From CBDBJK01 sp965206395 (GTDB lineage: Bacteria; Chloroflexota; Dehalococcoidia; Lucifugimonadales; CATOSD01), in NCBI GenBank assembly GCA_965206395.1, contig CBDBJK010000035.1:1-64000 (forward strand): DNA of 64,000 nucleotides. The letters are read 5' to 3'. The notes under the pieces are model-generated. The model made no database searches, was not told the DNA's origin, and saw nothing but the letters and a program-made list of their open reading frames with translations. This document shows positions 26,868-36,226 of this stretch, one piece after another. Each line of letters starts with the position of its first letter. The first letter of the stretch is position 1. Both the position numbers and the translations under genes were made by a program.

Positions 26868-27461
26868 ATGTATCCGAAATCCATTAAATCGTTATCGTAC
26901 ACGTTCCTCTTGAGTTTAGTTGTTCTGATCGCCCTGTTCGCGATCTCACCAATGGCGACACAGGCGGCTCCACCTTGCTCTGAAGACGAGAACCGCGTGG
27001 AAGACCTCACCACAGACCCGAACAACCAAGAGTTGATATCAAATACGAACCTGTCCACCAGTTCCATATGTGAAAGGTGTCTGAAATTGGAAACGGAACT
27101 GGAATTAGAAACCATCCACTATCTCAACACGCAATACCTTCTGGTAAGCAGTGGCCTTACTGACAGCGTTCTGCGTTTTGACGCCAAGACAGGTGCGTTC
27201 GTCGACATATTTGCTTCCGGCAGTGGACTCGATGGGCCCTCAGGATTGAAAATTGGTCCCGACGGCAACCTTTATGTCAACAGTACCCGGAACGACAGCG
27301 TCCTGCGTTACGACGGCGGGAGCGGTGCATTCATCGATACATTCGTAACGGCGGGCAGCGGAGGATTGGACGCACCGGGATTCATAACCTTCACTCCGTG
27401 GAACGGTCTTACGCTTTCCGTTGACCTTGAAACGGAAACCGAACCTACAAAAACACCTTGA
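26868..27461 (+). CDS. Secreted protein with short NHL/beta-propeller-like repeats
   Basis: About 197 residues. An N-terminal signal peptide (FLLSLVVLIALFAISPMATQA) predicts export. After a Cys-containing spacer (CERCLKLETELELE) come two propeller blades: DSVLRFDAKTGAFVDIFASG and DSVLRYDGGSGAFIDTFVTA, with GPDGNLYVNS between. A full propeller needs five to seven blades, so this is a truncated or oligomerising form. GGAGGT before ATG 26868 fixes the start. A strong terminator follows at 27499. Confidence 0.75.
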   Translation: MYPKSIKSLSYTFLLSLVVLIALFAISPMATQAAPPCSEDENRVEDLTTDPNNQELISNTNLSTSSICERCLKLETELELETIHYLNTQYLLVSSGLTDSVLRFDAKTGAFVDIFASGSGLDGPSGLKIGPDGNLYVNSTRNDSVLRYDGGSGAFIDTFVTAGSGGLDAPGFITFTPWNGLTLSVDLETETEPTKTP

Positions 27462-27498
27462 CCGCCCGAATCCGGATTTAACTCACCTTTGGCAGAAT

Positions 27499-27536
27499 AA
27501 AGAGAGGCCAGACGAACATCTGGCCTCTCTTTTTAT
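27499..27536 (+). terminator. Rho-independent terminator
   Basis: AAAGAGAGGCCAGA pairs with TCTGGCCTCTCTTT around CGAACA, followed by more T. It ends the transcript of the secreted protein gene at 26868-27461. Confidence 0.9.
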
Positions 27537-27714
27537 TTTGGAGCAGTTTCAGGCCGGATGTACATCGTAGGGGCAGACCAGCGTGTCTAACTCTACGGAC
27601 GAACACGTCGGTTTGCCCGTGGCGGCACATTTCACAACCGCTCCATGGCCGTTCCAATTGATTTCAGAAATGGCTTACACTTAACCTGAATTCGCTCTAA
27701 GCCTGCTGCGTTTC

Positions 27715-29652
27715 TTACGAAATGTTCTCGATGTGCACTGGCTCTACAGGCTCTGCGAGGTCGAAGCCGAAGACGCGGGAGTAAAAGTATAGCTCTGCGT
27801 CCAGTGCGCGCTTGATGTTCTCGGCTCTGCGAAAGCCGTGTTGCTCGCCCTCGAACGGAACGTATGCTACGGGCAGCCCTTTATTGCGCAGCGCGTCCAG
27901 CATCATCTCCGCCTGATTGGGCGGCACAACCTTGTCCTCAAGGCCCTGGAACAGGATTACGGGACACGAAAGACAGTCAGTGTAGTGAATGGGTGAGCGT
28001 TCTACGTACAGGTCGCTCTGCTCAGGGTATGGGCCTATCATTGTGTCCAGGTAACGTGATTCAAACTTGTGGGTGTCTTGTGCCATCGTCTCAAGGTCGC
28101 TGATACCGTAGTAGCTGGCCCCGGCGCTGAACACGTCCTGGAACGTTAGCGCGGAGAGCGTAGTGTAGCCGCCCGCGCTGCCTCCCTTGATGGCAAGCCT
28201 GTTTTCGTCCACGTCGCCGCGCTCGAGGAGATAGAGCGCGCCGTTCACACAGTCGTCAACGTCCACGACGCCCCACTGTCCGTTGAGCCGCCGCCGGTAT
28301 GCCGTTCCATAGCCCGTGCTGCCGCCATAGTTCACGTCCAGCACGGCGATGCCCCGGCTCGTCCAGTGCTGTATGCTCAGGCTCAGCGTGGTCGCCGTGG
28401 CCCCGGTCGGCCCGCCGTGGCTCATCACTAATAGCGGAGGCTTCTCGCCGATGGGAGCCGCGTAGTCGTGATTCTTCGGCGGGTAATAGAAGGCGTGAGC
28501 CGTCAGATCGTTCTCGGTGGGAAACTCGATGGCCTCTGGACTCGACAGGTAGCCCTCGTTGATTGCGACATCGTTCGGTTGTCGCAATGTCTCGGTCTGA
28601 CCGGTTGACAGGTTGTGGAGCATGAGCGAGTCCGGCATAGTCGGTGAGCCTGCGCCGAACACCACCCGTTCAGACGAGACACGCAAACCCGACCTTGTTA
28701 TCTCCGTGAACGGGGTTGGTATGGTTTGAAACGCGAGCGTCTGGGTGTCGAGGTCTGCGATATGCCATGTGCCGCGCTGGTTGTAGGCGCAGATGATGCG
28801 GCTAGCCGACGCAAAGCCATACGTGGACATGCCGAATACCCACTGCGGCACGCCAAACTCGGCCTCCATCTCGTGCAGCAATTCCACCTGCTCGTCGCGC
28901 CATCGATAAAGATTCCACCAGCCTGTCCTGTCCGAGACGAAGTGAAGCACGCCGTCGGGGGACCATTCGGGCTGGAAAATGGACTCGTCCGGGCCGCCAG
29001 CTATGCGCTTCGTCGTGCTCATTGAGCCGTCAGAGTTGAGTTCGCCGACCCACAGCGCTGTTCCGTCCCAGGGCATGTTGGGATGGTTCCACGCGAGCCA
29101 AGCCAGGTGTGACCCGTCCGGGCTGAAGCGCGGCGATGAGTAGAAGTTGCTGCCGGAGACGAGAACTCGCATGGCCCCGGTGTCAAGCCCGATGCCTACC
29201 AGGGTGTTAACGGCCTCCTGCCAAGGAGATGTGTGGTCTTCGCGCACGCAAATCATACGATTCCGTTGGTGGTCGATGACCCCATCGGCGTAGCGCATAT
29301 CGCTTTCAGGCGTAAGCGGTTGAGGCTGTTCGCCGGGTCTCTGACGATAGAGGCGTTGGTCGGCATAGTTCGAGAAGTAGACGATTCCGCCAGAGACGAC
29401 GTAGGCCCCGCCGCCGTACTCATGCACGGTGGTGCGCACGTTGAACGAGGGCGGTGTCACGTCGCCTGTCTGTCCGTCAGGCGTGCGGCGCACTATGACG
29501 CTGCGCCCGCCTTCAGAGGGACGTTGCTCTATCCAGTAAACGTCGTCGCCGTCGAGAGCTGTCTGACCGATGCTAATCGACCCCGCGACGATGAGGTCTG
29601 ACGTAACCGGCGACTTCCATGAGCCGTAGGGCGATACCTGTGACGCGGCCAT
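27715..29652 (-). CDS. S9 prolyl oligopeptidase/acylaminoacyl-peptidase
   Basis: A 645-residue serine peptidase. The N-terminal two thirds form a beta-propeller (repeats such as SPRFSPDGSHLAWLAW and FQPEWSPDGVLHFVSD). The catalytic domain has IKGGSAGGYTTLS with Ser about 493, FQGLEDKVVPPNQA with Asp, and GEQHGFRR with His. Family enzymes cleave after proline or remove acyl-amino acids from peptides. No signal peptide is seen. It stands alone, leftward. Confidence 0.93.
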   Translation of the reverse strand: MAASQVSPYGSWKSPVTSDLIVAGSISIGQTALDGDDVYWIEQRPSEGGRSVIVRRTPDGQTGDVTPPSFNVRTTVHEYGGGAYVVSGGIVYFSNYADQRLYRQRPGEQPQPLTPESDMRYADGVIDHQRNRMICVREDHTSPWQEAVNTLVGIGLDTGAMRVLVSGSNFYSSPRFSPDGSHLAWLAWNHPNMPWDGTALWVGELNSDGSMSTTKRIAGGPDESIFQPEWSPDGVLHFVSDRTGWWNLYRWRDEQVELLHEMEAEFGVPQWVFGMSTYGFASASRIICAYNQRGTWHIADLDTQTLAFQTIPTPFTEITRSGLRVSSERVVFGAGSPTMPDSLMLHNLSTGQTETLRQPNDVAINEGYLSSPEAIEFPTENDLTAHAFYYPPKNHDYAAPIGEKPPLLVMSHGGPTGATATTLSLSIQHWTSRGIAVLDVNYGGSTGYGTAYRRRLNGQWGVVDVDDCVNGALYLLERGDVDENRLAIKGGSAGGYTTLSALTFQDVFSAGASYYGISDLETMAQDTHKFESRYLDTMIGPYPEQSDLYVERSPIHYTDCLSCPVILFQGLEDKVVPPNQAEMMLDALRNKGLPVAYVPFEGEQHGFRRAENIKRALDAELYFYSRVFGFDLAEPVEPVHIENIS

Positions 29653-29707
29653 CCGGGTTCTCCTCAGTTATTTGCTTCGCTAATCAAGGCGGCTAATGCT
29701 CAAGGCA

Positions 29708-30028
29708 TTATCGTATCAGAATACGCCCCCACATTTTCAAGACACGCTGCTTGAAATAGGTATGCTTGCCGAAGGCCGTTCCGATAACCACGAGGGTTAA
29801 TGAGTACAGAGGCGGGACTGTAAGCACGTACAAAATCCGATACAACCACGGGCCAGACAGAAATCCTCCCTCCACCTGTAAGATGCTGCTCAGGAGGAAT
29901 CTTCCCATGAACATCGAGAGGCTGCCGGTTATGCTGAACACAAGGAGGACAATTGCCCAGTGCAGCCAGATTCCGGCATTACGGTTGTCTGCTTCATCGA
30001 TTGTTGTTTGTTGAGTCTTCGGAATCAA
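29708..30028 (-). CDS. Small membrane protein, DUF6787-like
   Basis: A 106-residue protein with two or three hydrophobic helices (WAIVLLVFSITGSLSMFM; WLYRILYVLTVPPLYSLTL) and a basic tail GKHTYFKQRVLKMWGRI. This tail resembles the small DUF6787-type membrane proteins, but I assign that only tentatively. Confidence 0.6.
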   Translation of the reverse strand: MIPKTQQTTIDEADNRNAGIWLHWAIVLLVFSITGSLSMFMGRFLLSSILQVEGGFLSGPWLYRILYVLTVPPLYSLTLVVIGTAFGKHTYFKQRVLKMWGRILIR

Positions 30029-30176
30029 ATCTTCTCGTTAATTCAGTAGGTCTTCATAAAGCATAATGTTTGACATGTGAGGATCGTATGAAAGCTTCAA
30101 ACAATCCCATGAGGAATTCGTGAAAATTAGACCTCGCGCCGAAAAAGTCAGGCAATAATATGATAAGGAGAAGCAG

Positions 30177-30938
30177 TTATACTAGCAAGATGTCCTCAAG
30201 ACGGCGTATCAAAGCTGCATCGCCGCCTTGCGCCTCGAAGTAGCCTTGCATCGATCCGTATTCTCGGTACAGCGTGGTCAGCACGTACTCCATTGTCTCC
30301 GGGCGAGCGTCGTACATATAGGGCGGAAGGCGATTAAAATACTTCGCGGACGATTTCCGGTCGGTCAGCCACCAGTGATCAACGAGCCTGTGCATGTAAC
30401 GGGCCGTAATCGCGTAGTCTCTAACGATATCCTCGTCGGCCACGCCAAGGACTCCGAGCAGCACGGCGGCAAGCAGTCCGGTGCGGTCTTTGCCAGCAGA
30501 GCAATGGAACACTGCTGGCAGGGCGTCCGGCTCGGCAATCGTCTTAATTGCGTTGATAATGCCCCCGCCATATTGCGGTTGTTCTAGACGCTGTAGATAG
30601 TCCACCGTCATGGGAATCGGATCTGCCGGTTCGAGGTCTGATGCTGCGTCGCCGTCGTCTATCAGCGCGATGTTGTGGTATCGGACAGGTGGCCTAGTTA
30701 GATACCGCTCGCCATCTCTTGCCGCGACACTGGGCTGTCTCAGGTCGATTGCGGTGGTAACGCCGAGACTGTCCCGCGCGTGCGTAACATCGGCGTCCGT
30801 CATATAGTGAATCTCGCTGCTTCGATAGAGGCGACGCCATCCGACCATGCTGCCGTTGATTGCTTTGTAGCCGCCCACGTCACGGAAGTTGTGGCAGCCC
30901 TCGAATGGTATGTGGCGTTGGTGCAATTCTGATGTCAT
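30177..30938 (-). CDS. Tyrosine-protein phosphatase (Y_phosphatase3)
   Basis: A protein of about 253 residues. NFRDVGGY near the N-terminus and the P-loop FHCSAGKDRTGLL (Cys nucleophile, Arg) identify a dual-specificity-like phosphatase of the bacterial IphP/LipA group, which remove phosphate from tyrosine or phosphoinositides. The last 80 residues are helical. ATG 30938 (MTSELHQRH) is preferred because the longer frame runs into a dispersed repeat at 30973. Confidence 0.88.
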   Translation of the reverse strand: MTSELHQRHIPFEGCHNFRDVGGYKAINGSMVGWRRLYRSSEIHYMTDADVTHARDSLGVTTAIDLRQPSVAARDGERYLTRPPVRYHNIALIDDGDAASDLEPADPIPMTVDYLQRLEQPQYGGGIINAIKTIAEPDALPAVFHCSAGKDRTGLLAAVLLGVLGVADEDIVRDYAITARYMHRLVDHWWLTDRKSSAKYFNRLPPYMYDARPETMEYVLTTLYREYGSMQGYFEAQGGDAALIRRLEDILLV

Positions 30939-30972
30939 GTTGTAGTTTGTTCCAGAGTATTCGTAGTGCGTT

Positions 30973-31018
30973 ACAACCTCACCCCAGTCCCCTCTCCTGC
31001 AAGGAGAAGGGAGACTGA
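30973..31018. repeat. Partial CCTCACCCC-type repeat
   Basis: ACCTCACCCCAGT, then CCCTCTCCTTGCAGGAGAGG-like hairpin arms read on the reverse strand. It is a shortened member of the family at 3649 and 7014. Confidence 0.55.
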
Positions 31019-31035
31019 AAACACCCAACGCTCAC

Positions 31036-31779
31036 CTACCCCTCCTGTATGCGAGTTTTTGCCAGGTCGGGGTAGGTTTCGGACTCTATCATGTGCGCCT
31101 TGACCGTTGTTCTCAGCGTCCGTATCTCGTCCTCGGTTATCGGCGGCGTGGTGTGAATATCACCCTTGATGCCAAGATCGAAGCCCGTGTTATTCTGAAC
31201 CTGCTCCGCAGTATAGCCAGGATGCACCGTATCAAGTTCCAGCACCCTGGTCTCCTGGTTCAGCATGAGGACGGCCATTGGCGTGATGACCTTGACCTCC
31301 TTGGTGCGCCTACTGAATCCCTCCGGCGAGGTGCCTGCGCCGGAGACGTAGCTTACCTTCTCGACAAAGGTGCGCCTGGTATGCTCCGTGCGGAACATGA
31401 TGATGCGAGGAACGGCATAGTAGAGCATCCCTGTGCCGTACTGTCCGGGCATGAGCACGTCCGGCGCGTCGCGGTCTCCGATGGCATGGAGGTTGAAGTT
31501 GGCCTGCTGATCTATCTCGATTGCGCTGATGAAAAAGAGGTCCATCTGCCCGCGCTGTGCGAGAAAGTGGAAGTCCTTGCCGGAGACGAATGGCACGTAG
31601 TCCCGACTCCCCAGAATGATGATCTCGGCGTTGGGTGCGTGCATCTCCGCGCCTAGTAGTATCCCTGTGGCGGGGATGAATGACAGCGCGCCGCAAGCCG
31701 ACGTCTCGAAGTCCCGTATCTCACGCGAGATCAGGATTGCGAGCGATTCTTCCAGGTTCGGTTCAGCTATGTCGGTCAC
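31036..31779 (-). CDS. CoA-transferase family I subunit B (GctB-like)
   Basis: A 247-residue subunit resembling glutaconate CoA-transferase B. FIPATGILLGAEMHAPNAEI, VSYVSGAGTSPEGFSRRT and a family-typical HPGYTAEQVQNNTGF ending are visible. It would complete the active site with subunit A and move CoA between acids. It starts GTG 31779, overlapping the stop of subunit A by four bases, so translation is coupled. Subunit A has an internal stop, so the pair may not work. Confidence 0.85.
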   Translation of the reverse strand: MTDIAEPNLEESLAILISREIRDFETSACGALSFIPATGILLGAEMHAPNAEIIILGSRDYVPFVSGKDFHFLAQRGQMDLFFISAIEIDQQANFNLHAIGDRDAPDVLMPGQYGTGMLYYAVPRIIMFRTEHTRRTFVEKVSYVSGAGTSPEGFSRRTKEVKVITPMAVLMLNQETRVLELDTVHPGYTAEQVQNNTGFDLGIKGDIHTTPPITEDEIRTLRTTVKAHMIESETYPDLAKTRIQEG

Positions 31780-32648
31780 AGAGCGACACTCTCCCGCACG
31801 GGAGCGAGCCTCATGCGTTCCTGGTAGCCCTCGTGACCATCGACCTCGAAGACGTACTTGTTCAGATACGCCTCGAAATTGTCGTCAGAATCGGAAGCCT
31901 TTATGTATTCCTGAATTAGCTCATCGTCGGCGTCGTAGTAGCCGGGAGCGGCCATCGGGTGAGCGCCGAAGGGAGCATGCACCACAGCGGTCACGTGAAT
32001 GGACGGAACAAACCAGCCGTCGGGGTCGTTGGGGTCCACGCGGTCAACAATTTCCTCGACGGTGAAGATGGCCTTGCGGGACGCCTGAGCGAGCATAAGC
32101 TCCTCGCCGCCCTTTTGAACGATGACGTTGCCTGCCTTGTCGCCCTTCAGAGCGTGAAGGACGGCGACATCAGGGTTGATGGGGCGCGCCACGACTAGCA
32201 TCTCGTCGGGGTCGAAGGGATTGGGGACGGTCTTGAAGTCGTCAGTGCGCCGTTTGATTACGTCGGAACCGGCATAGCCAAGCGTCGGCACGTAGGGGAC
32301 GCCCATTGATCCAGCCTGGACCATGGTATACATGACGCCTCAAGTGTTATCCAGCATGTTGACGCGACCCGCCTTCTGGTAGCGTTCGTAGTTCGGGGCC
32401 ACTCTGGAGAAGCTGCCGAAGCCGAGGCTGCACGTCTCGACGGTTGCCGTAGCGCCCGCGCCGATGAGAAAGTCCAGGTTCATCGAGCCGCCAACCACGC
32501 CGTAGGTGGTCAGATCCTTGACGTCATTTCGAACCAACTCTCTTATCATCGCCATAGGCGTCCAATCCATACCACCGTTGAAAACCACCTGGCTTCCGTC
32601 ACGGACGATCTTCGACGCCTGCTCCAGACTTACCAGTTTCTCGCGCAT
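31776..32648 (-). pseudogene. CoA-transferase family I subunit A (GctA-like), in-frame TGA
   Basis: One reading frame of 290 codons is interrupted by TGA at 32340-32342. Upstream: VSLEQASKIVRDGSQVVFNG and SLGFGSFSRVAPNYERYQ. Downstream in the same frame: MYTMVQAGSMGVPYVPTLG, FTVEEIVDR and HVTAVVHAPFGAHP. Family members have a coding residue at the stop position (often Glu, before Gly). No frameshift is present. The downstream part could restart at ATG 32333, but no ribosome site is seen. One substitution, or one base error, explains the gene. Confidence 0.85.
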
Positions 32649-32787
32649 GGTCTCTACTCCTTATCATGGCCTGCTTGATTGACACATTACCTCTCAGCAC
32701 AGCCGCTGTCAAGGGAGTCGCGCGCCAGTCAATGCAATCAAAAAGCTATGCTTGGTCTAACGTCTCGTCACATATATTGTTATGCCG

Positions 32788-33042
32788 TCAGTCTAACAGA
32801 CCAAGCCTTCTCAAATCGTCTTCCGTCCACTTGGCCTGTAGTTCGATGATGCTTTTCAGGGTACCAACAGCAAAAGTATCGCCGGTTCGAGTAAAAGGGA
32901 CGGTTACCCTGCGACCGTCAGGATGAGTGTATCGATGGTGACTACCTCGCTGACGGTCAAGTGAAAAGCCTTCCCGATGAAGCGCTCGTGTAAGCTCGCG
33001 GGCATTCAGGGAACGAAGCTTGCTATAGTCAAGTCCATTCAT
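32788..33042 (-). CDS. hicA: HicA-type toxin, module A
   Basis: An 84-residue HicA with the canonical QRGSHHRYTHPDGRRVTVPF stretch and the catalytic His. The C-terminal KWTEDDLRRLGLLD is shared with the copy at 34187. The start overlaps hicB (33039) by four bases. Confidence 0.92.
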   Translation of the reverse strand: MNGLDYSKLRSLNARELTRALHREGFSLDRQRGSHHRYTHPDGRRVTVPFTRTGDTFAVGTLKSIIELQAKWTEDDLRRLGLLD

Positions 33043-33287
33043 ACATTGATTGCCACTAAATGAGCCTCTGAGACAGTCATGCGCTCTGTAAATGGAATCG
33101 GCTGCCCTTCTTCAGCAAATTCTTCGACGATCATCGAAAGAACTTCCTGAATGTTCTTCAAAGCTTCTTCCTTGGTGTAACCCCAGGTAGAAGCTCCTAT
33201 GTCCTCTAGAGGAAGATAAAACGCTCGCCAACCCTCCTCATCCTGTTCTAAGTCTACCTGGAAAACGTATGTCTTCACTTTTCCCAT
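33039..33287 (-). CDS. hicB: HicB-type antitoxin, module A
   Basis: An 82-residue HicB: YVFQVDLEQDEEGWRAFYLP, STWGYTKEEALKNIQEV. It precedes its toxin, reversed relative to the hicA-hicB order at 24624. The first about 10 residues and upstream 65 bases match module B (34440-34765). Confidence 0.9.
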   Translation of the reverse strand: MGKVKTYVFQVDLEQDEEGWRAFYLPLEDIGASTWGYTKEEALKNIQEVLSMIVEEFAEEGQPIPFTERMTVSEAHLVAINV

Positions 33288-33357
33288 CCTTGAGGCATCA
33301 AATGAGCCACGACAACATGATGATTATCCAGGGCAGCATTCTTATTATATCTTGCTA

Positions 33358-34187
33358 GGTTGTGTTGACATTTCATCTGAGCCATATGAGAGCACCGACG
33401 AAGTTCAAGAATCCCAGGAAACGCGATGACAGCTTGTCAAAGCGAGAGAAGATATGCCGGTAGTGCTTGATCTTGTTGATGAAACACTCCACAAGGTGGC
33501 GCTCTCGGTAAAGGTACTCATCATACTCTCGTGGCGTCTTTCGATTTGACCGAGGTGGAATCACAGGTAACGCGCCCCTGCCCAGGATGCATTGGAGAAA
33601 ATCCATCGAATCGTATCCCTTATCAGCAATCACATGCTCGGTTTCGAAATCAGCAATCAATGCCTGTGCCTGGGTGATGTCGTGACGTTGACCTGCTGTG
33701 AGCTCAAAGCGCAACGGGTTGCCCAATCCATCCACGCTCACGTGGATCTTGGTACTGAACCCGCCTCGGCTCCGGCCAAGAGCTTGGGCCGATTGGCCAC
33801 CGTTTTTTTGGAGGCTCCAGCAGCACAGGGATGAGCGCGAACCACAGTGCTATCACAGTGCTATCACAGTGCTATCAATGATGACATGCTCCATATCGGG
33901 GTCTTGCACAAAATGCTGATGCATTCGTTCCCATACACCCTTTTCACACCAGCGTGCGAAGCGCTTATATACGCTGTTCCAGTGACCGTAGTGCTCAGGC
34001 AGCAGTCTCCAAGGAGCACCACTTCGTGCCATCCACAGGATGGCCTCGACGTAGCGCCTGCAATCGTCCTCCTCTCCAACGTAGAGGTCTGGGCATGGGC
34101 GCAGAAATTCAAGGATTTTCGACCATTGTTCATTGCGTAATTCAGTCGTTGACATGTATCCATTATGCACCAAATGTCAACACAACC
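33358..34187 (-). mobile_element. IS5-family element between two hicBA modules
   Basis: An 830-bp element with 16-bp perfect inverted repeats GGTTGTGTTGACATTT and TA on both sides (33356-33357, 34188-34189). The sequence differs from the IS5 copies at 13776 and 40805. It sits exactly at the junction between tandem hicBA modules. Confidence 0.92.
33373..34155 (-). pseudogene. IS5-type transposase with triplicated 11-bp tract
   Basis: The N-terminal frame (MSTTELRNEQWSKILEFL ... HVIIDSTV) runs into an 11-bp unit CACAGTGCTAT repeated three times at 33843-33875, and stops. A single unit would give DSTVVRAHPCAAGAS, as in relatives; the 22 extra bases shift the frame. A natural -1 site at seven T (33803-33809) follows, then the C-terminal frame: FELTAGQRHDITQ, IADKGYDSMDFL and LVECFINKIKHYRHI with Asp and Glu. 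This copy is probably inactive. Confidence 0.85.
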
Positions 34188-34438
34188 TAGTCTAATAGAC
34201 CGAGCCTTCTCAAGTCGTCTTCTGTCCACTTGGCATCATTTTGAATCATCTTGCGTAGTGTGCCGAGTGGGAAGGTCTCGCCCGACCTATGATACGAAAC
34301 GGTTACTCTTCTTCCATCAGGGTGGTGATAACGTTGATGGCTGCCTCGTTGGTTTCGCAAATGGAATCCATCCCGAATAAGCGCATTGATAACCTCGCGG
34401 GCGGTTAACCCTCGAAGCCTGCTCCAGTCAACAGGCAT
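34187..34438 (-). CDS. hicA: HicA-type toxin, module B
   Basis: An 83-residue HicA: INALIRDGFHLRNQRGSHQR with the catalytic His, HHPDGRRVTVSYHRSG, and the shared ending KWTEDDLRRLGLLD. The stop codon TAG uses bases at the IS junction but is unchanged from the ancestral site. It lies one base after hicB module B. Confidence 0.92.
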   Translation of the reverse strand: MPVDWSRLRGLTAREVINALIRDGFHLRNQRGSHQRYHHPDGRRVTVSYHRSGETFPLGTLRKMIQNDAKWTEDDLRRLGLLD

Positions 34439-34439
34439 A

Positions 34440-34694
34440 TCAAACTGTCACCGCTATTCTGGGTTCAGACGAAACGAACACCTCCTCAGCAGGCCCCTCA
34501 GGTATCGGCTCGTTGTCTTCAACAAGTTCCTCAATAACCATTTCGACAACTTCTTCGATGTTTTTCAAGGCTTCTTCTTTAGTGTAGCCCCATGTGGCAG
34601 CTCCATAGCCTTCTAGTATGGGGCAGTAGGCATGCCAACGGTCTTCATCTGGTTCTACTACTACTCGGAAAACGTATGTCTTCACTTTTCCCAT
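34440..34694 (-). CDS. hicB: HicB-type antitoxin, module B
   Basis: An 84-residue HicB (MGKVKTYVFRVVVEPDEDRW; ATWGYTKEEALKNIEEVVEM). It differs from module A in the middle and C-terminus, so the pairs may not cross-neutralise. Its upstream 70 bases are nearly identical to those of module A. Confidence 0.9.
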   Translation of the reverse strand: MGKVKTYVFRVVVEPDEDRWHAYCPILEGYGAATWGYTKEEALKNIEEVVEMVIEELVEDNEPIPEGPAEEVFVSSEPRIAVTV

Positions 34695-34761
34695 CCTTGA
34701 GGCGTCAAATGAGCCACGACAACATGATGATTATCCAGGGCAGCATTCCTATTATATATTG

Positions 34762-34794
34762 CTAGTCTAACAGACCGAGCCTTTTCAAGTCGTC
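34762..34794 (-). pseudogene. Relic of a third hicA 3' end
   Basis: The codons DDLKRLGLLD and a TAG stop remain directly next to the module B promoter region, at the place where another hicA would end. Nothing of the rest is left. It shows the array once had at least three modules. Confidence 0.7.
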
Positions 34795-34826
34795 GTGGGG
34801 GAGAGTTAGAGCCGTGCTGGCAGTTG

Positions 34827-36131
34827 CTATTCGGGCGCGGTGGAGCGACTAGCCGAGGCGAGCCTGGGCTTTCTCACGAACAGTATCAGAAACGCTCCAA
34901 AGAAGGCGATAATCGCAAAAGCGGTGAACGGGATGAAGTAGGAGCCTCTGGTGTCGAACATGTACCCGGCGTACAGGGGAGATACGATCATCGCAAGGCT
35001 GCTCGGAAACTGGGACAGCCCCATTATGGTCGCAAACGCCTTGCGCCCGAAGTAGTCGCCGCGTATTGAGGTCAGCAGCGGCCCTCGCCCTCCGAAAGCA
35101 ATGCCCCAGAGTACAGCAAAGAGGTAGGCCATGTACAGATTGTCGGCGAAGGCTATGACTATCAAGGCGGCTGCCTGAACCATAATGAAGAAGAAGATTG
35201 CGGGAGGCTTTGGCATCTTGTCCGCTAGATACCCCGAAGCGAACTGCAATGGTAACGCTATGGCCGTGTAGCTCAACACGACGACTCCAGCGCTGCTCAA
35301 CGAAAGGCCCATGTCGGTGAGCTTTGGAACTAGGTGTACGGACATAGCTACTATAGACAATGTGGACGACATATGGACGATAGTCACCACCCAAAACGCT
35401 GGCGTGCGCAGCGCTTGGGCCGCGGTAAAGTCAGGCTCATCATCAATTTCGGACGTAGTTTTGCTCTCAACGGCGTCTTTAATTTCAGGCAGGGGAGGGT
35501 CGCCGTCGGGACGTGTTCCATAGTCTTCAGGGCGGTTGCGGATAACTCTGGATACAGGAAGGACTATCGCCAGTATTAATACGCCGATTCCGAACATGGT
35601 GGCGCGGAACCCCTGGGATTCGATGGCAAGGGCCAGAACAGGGACAAGGAACCCACCGATGTGAATCCCCGACATGGCAGTTGCCATAGCGAACGACCGG
35701 CGACGGGAAAACCAGTTGTTCACCATCGAAATCATGGTGAGCCACCCACCCAGGCTCGACCCCAGAGTGATGATCACGAACGTGACGTAGAATTGCCAGA
35801 CGGTCTGAATTTGAGAGAGCAGGATGAAGCCTACCCCCATCAGGCTGTAGCCAATCATAAACATGCGCTTGTTGCCGAGCCGGTCTATCAGGAAGCCTTC
35901 CAGCGGCCCGATTGCCGCGCCCTGCACGCGGGAGAACGCGAACGCGCCCGACAGAGTTGTCCGGGTCCAGCCGAACTGTCTCTCCAGGGCCACGAAGTAT
36001 GTGCCAATGCCCTGGAACACCGTCAGGGACATCAGTGTGAGCATCAAACTGGCCGTGCCGACAAGCCACCAGCCGTAGAACATGCCATGAGGCAGCCTGA
36101 TGCTTTTTGATGCCGTAAACCGCAATCGCAT
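34827..36131 (-). CDS. MFS permease (OFA/monocarboxylate-like)
   Basis: A 434-residue, 12-segment permease. It starts with GMFYGWWLVGTASLMLTLMS, has motif A-like GFLIDRLGNKRMFM and GYLADKMPKPPAIFF. It is a distant paralogue of 25254-26564, sharing the YGW start and the PEDYGTRPDGDP / PEAVGLRPDGDP linker in the middle loop. The substrate is unknown. Confidence 0.88.
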   Translation of the reverse strand: MRLRFTASKSIRLPHGMFYGWWLVGTASLMLTLMSLTVFQGIGTYFVALERQFGWTRTTLSGAFAFSRVQGAAIGPLEGFLIDRLGNKRMFMIGYSLMGVGFILLSQIQTVWQFYVTFVIITLGSSLGGWLTMISMVNNWFSRRRSFAMATAMSGIHIGGFLVPVLALAIESQGFRATMFGIGVLILAIVLPVSRVIRNRPEDYGTRPDGDPPLPEIKDAVESKTTSEIDDEPDFTAAQALRTPAFWVVTIVHMSSTLSIVAMSVHLVPKLTDMGLSLSSAGVVVLSYTAIALPLQFASGYLADKMPKPPAIFFFIMVQAAALIVIAFADNLYMAYLFAVLWGIAFGGRGPLLTSIRGDYFGRKAFATIMGLSQFPSSLAMIVSPLYAGYMFDTRGSYFIPFTAFAIIAFFGAFLILFVRKPRLASASRSTAPE

Positions 36132-36226
36132 GGGAAGCAGTGTACCAGATAAGGAGCATAGGGTATAGTGAGTAATTTCACATACTTGCTCGCGCTGGCT
36201 GGTACAGAAGACAATCGCGTCCGATG

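Noticed and set aside
31776..32648. TGA in CoA-transferase A as selenocysteine
   Set aside because: The position is not a Cys in relatives I know, no SECIS-like stem is seen just after it, and no selenocysteine genes are in the window.
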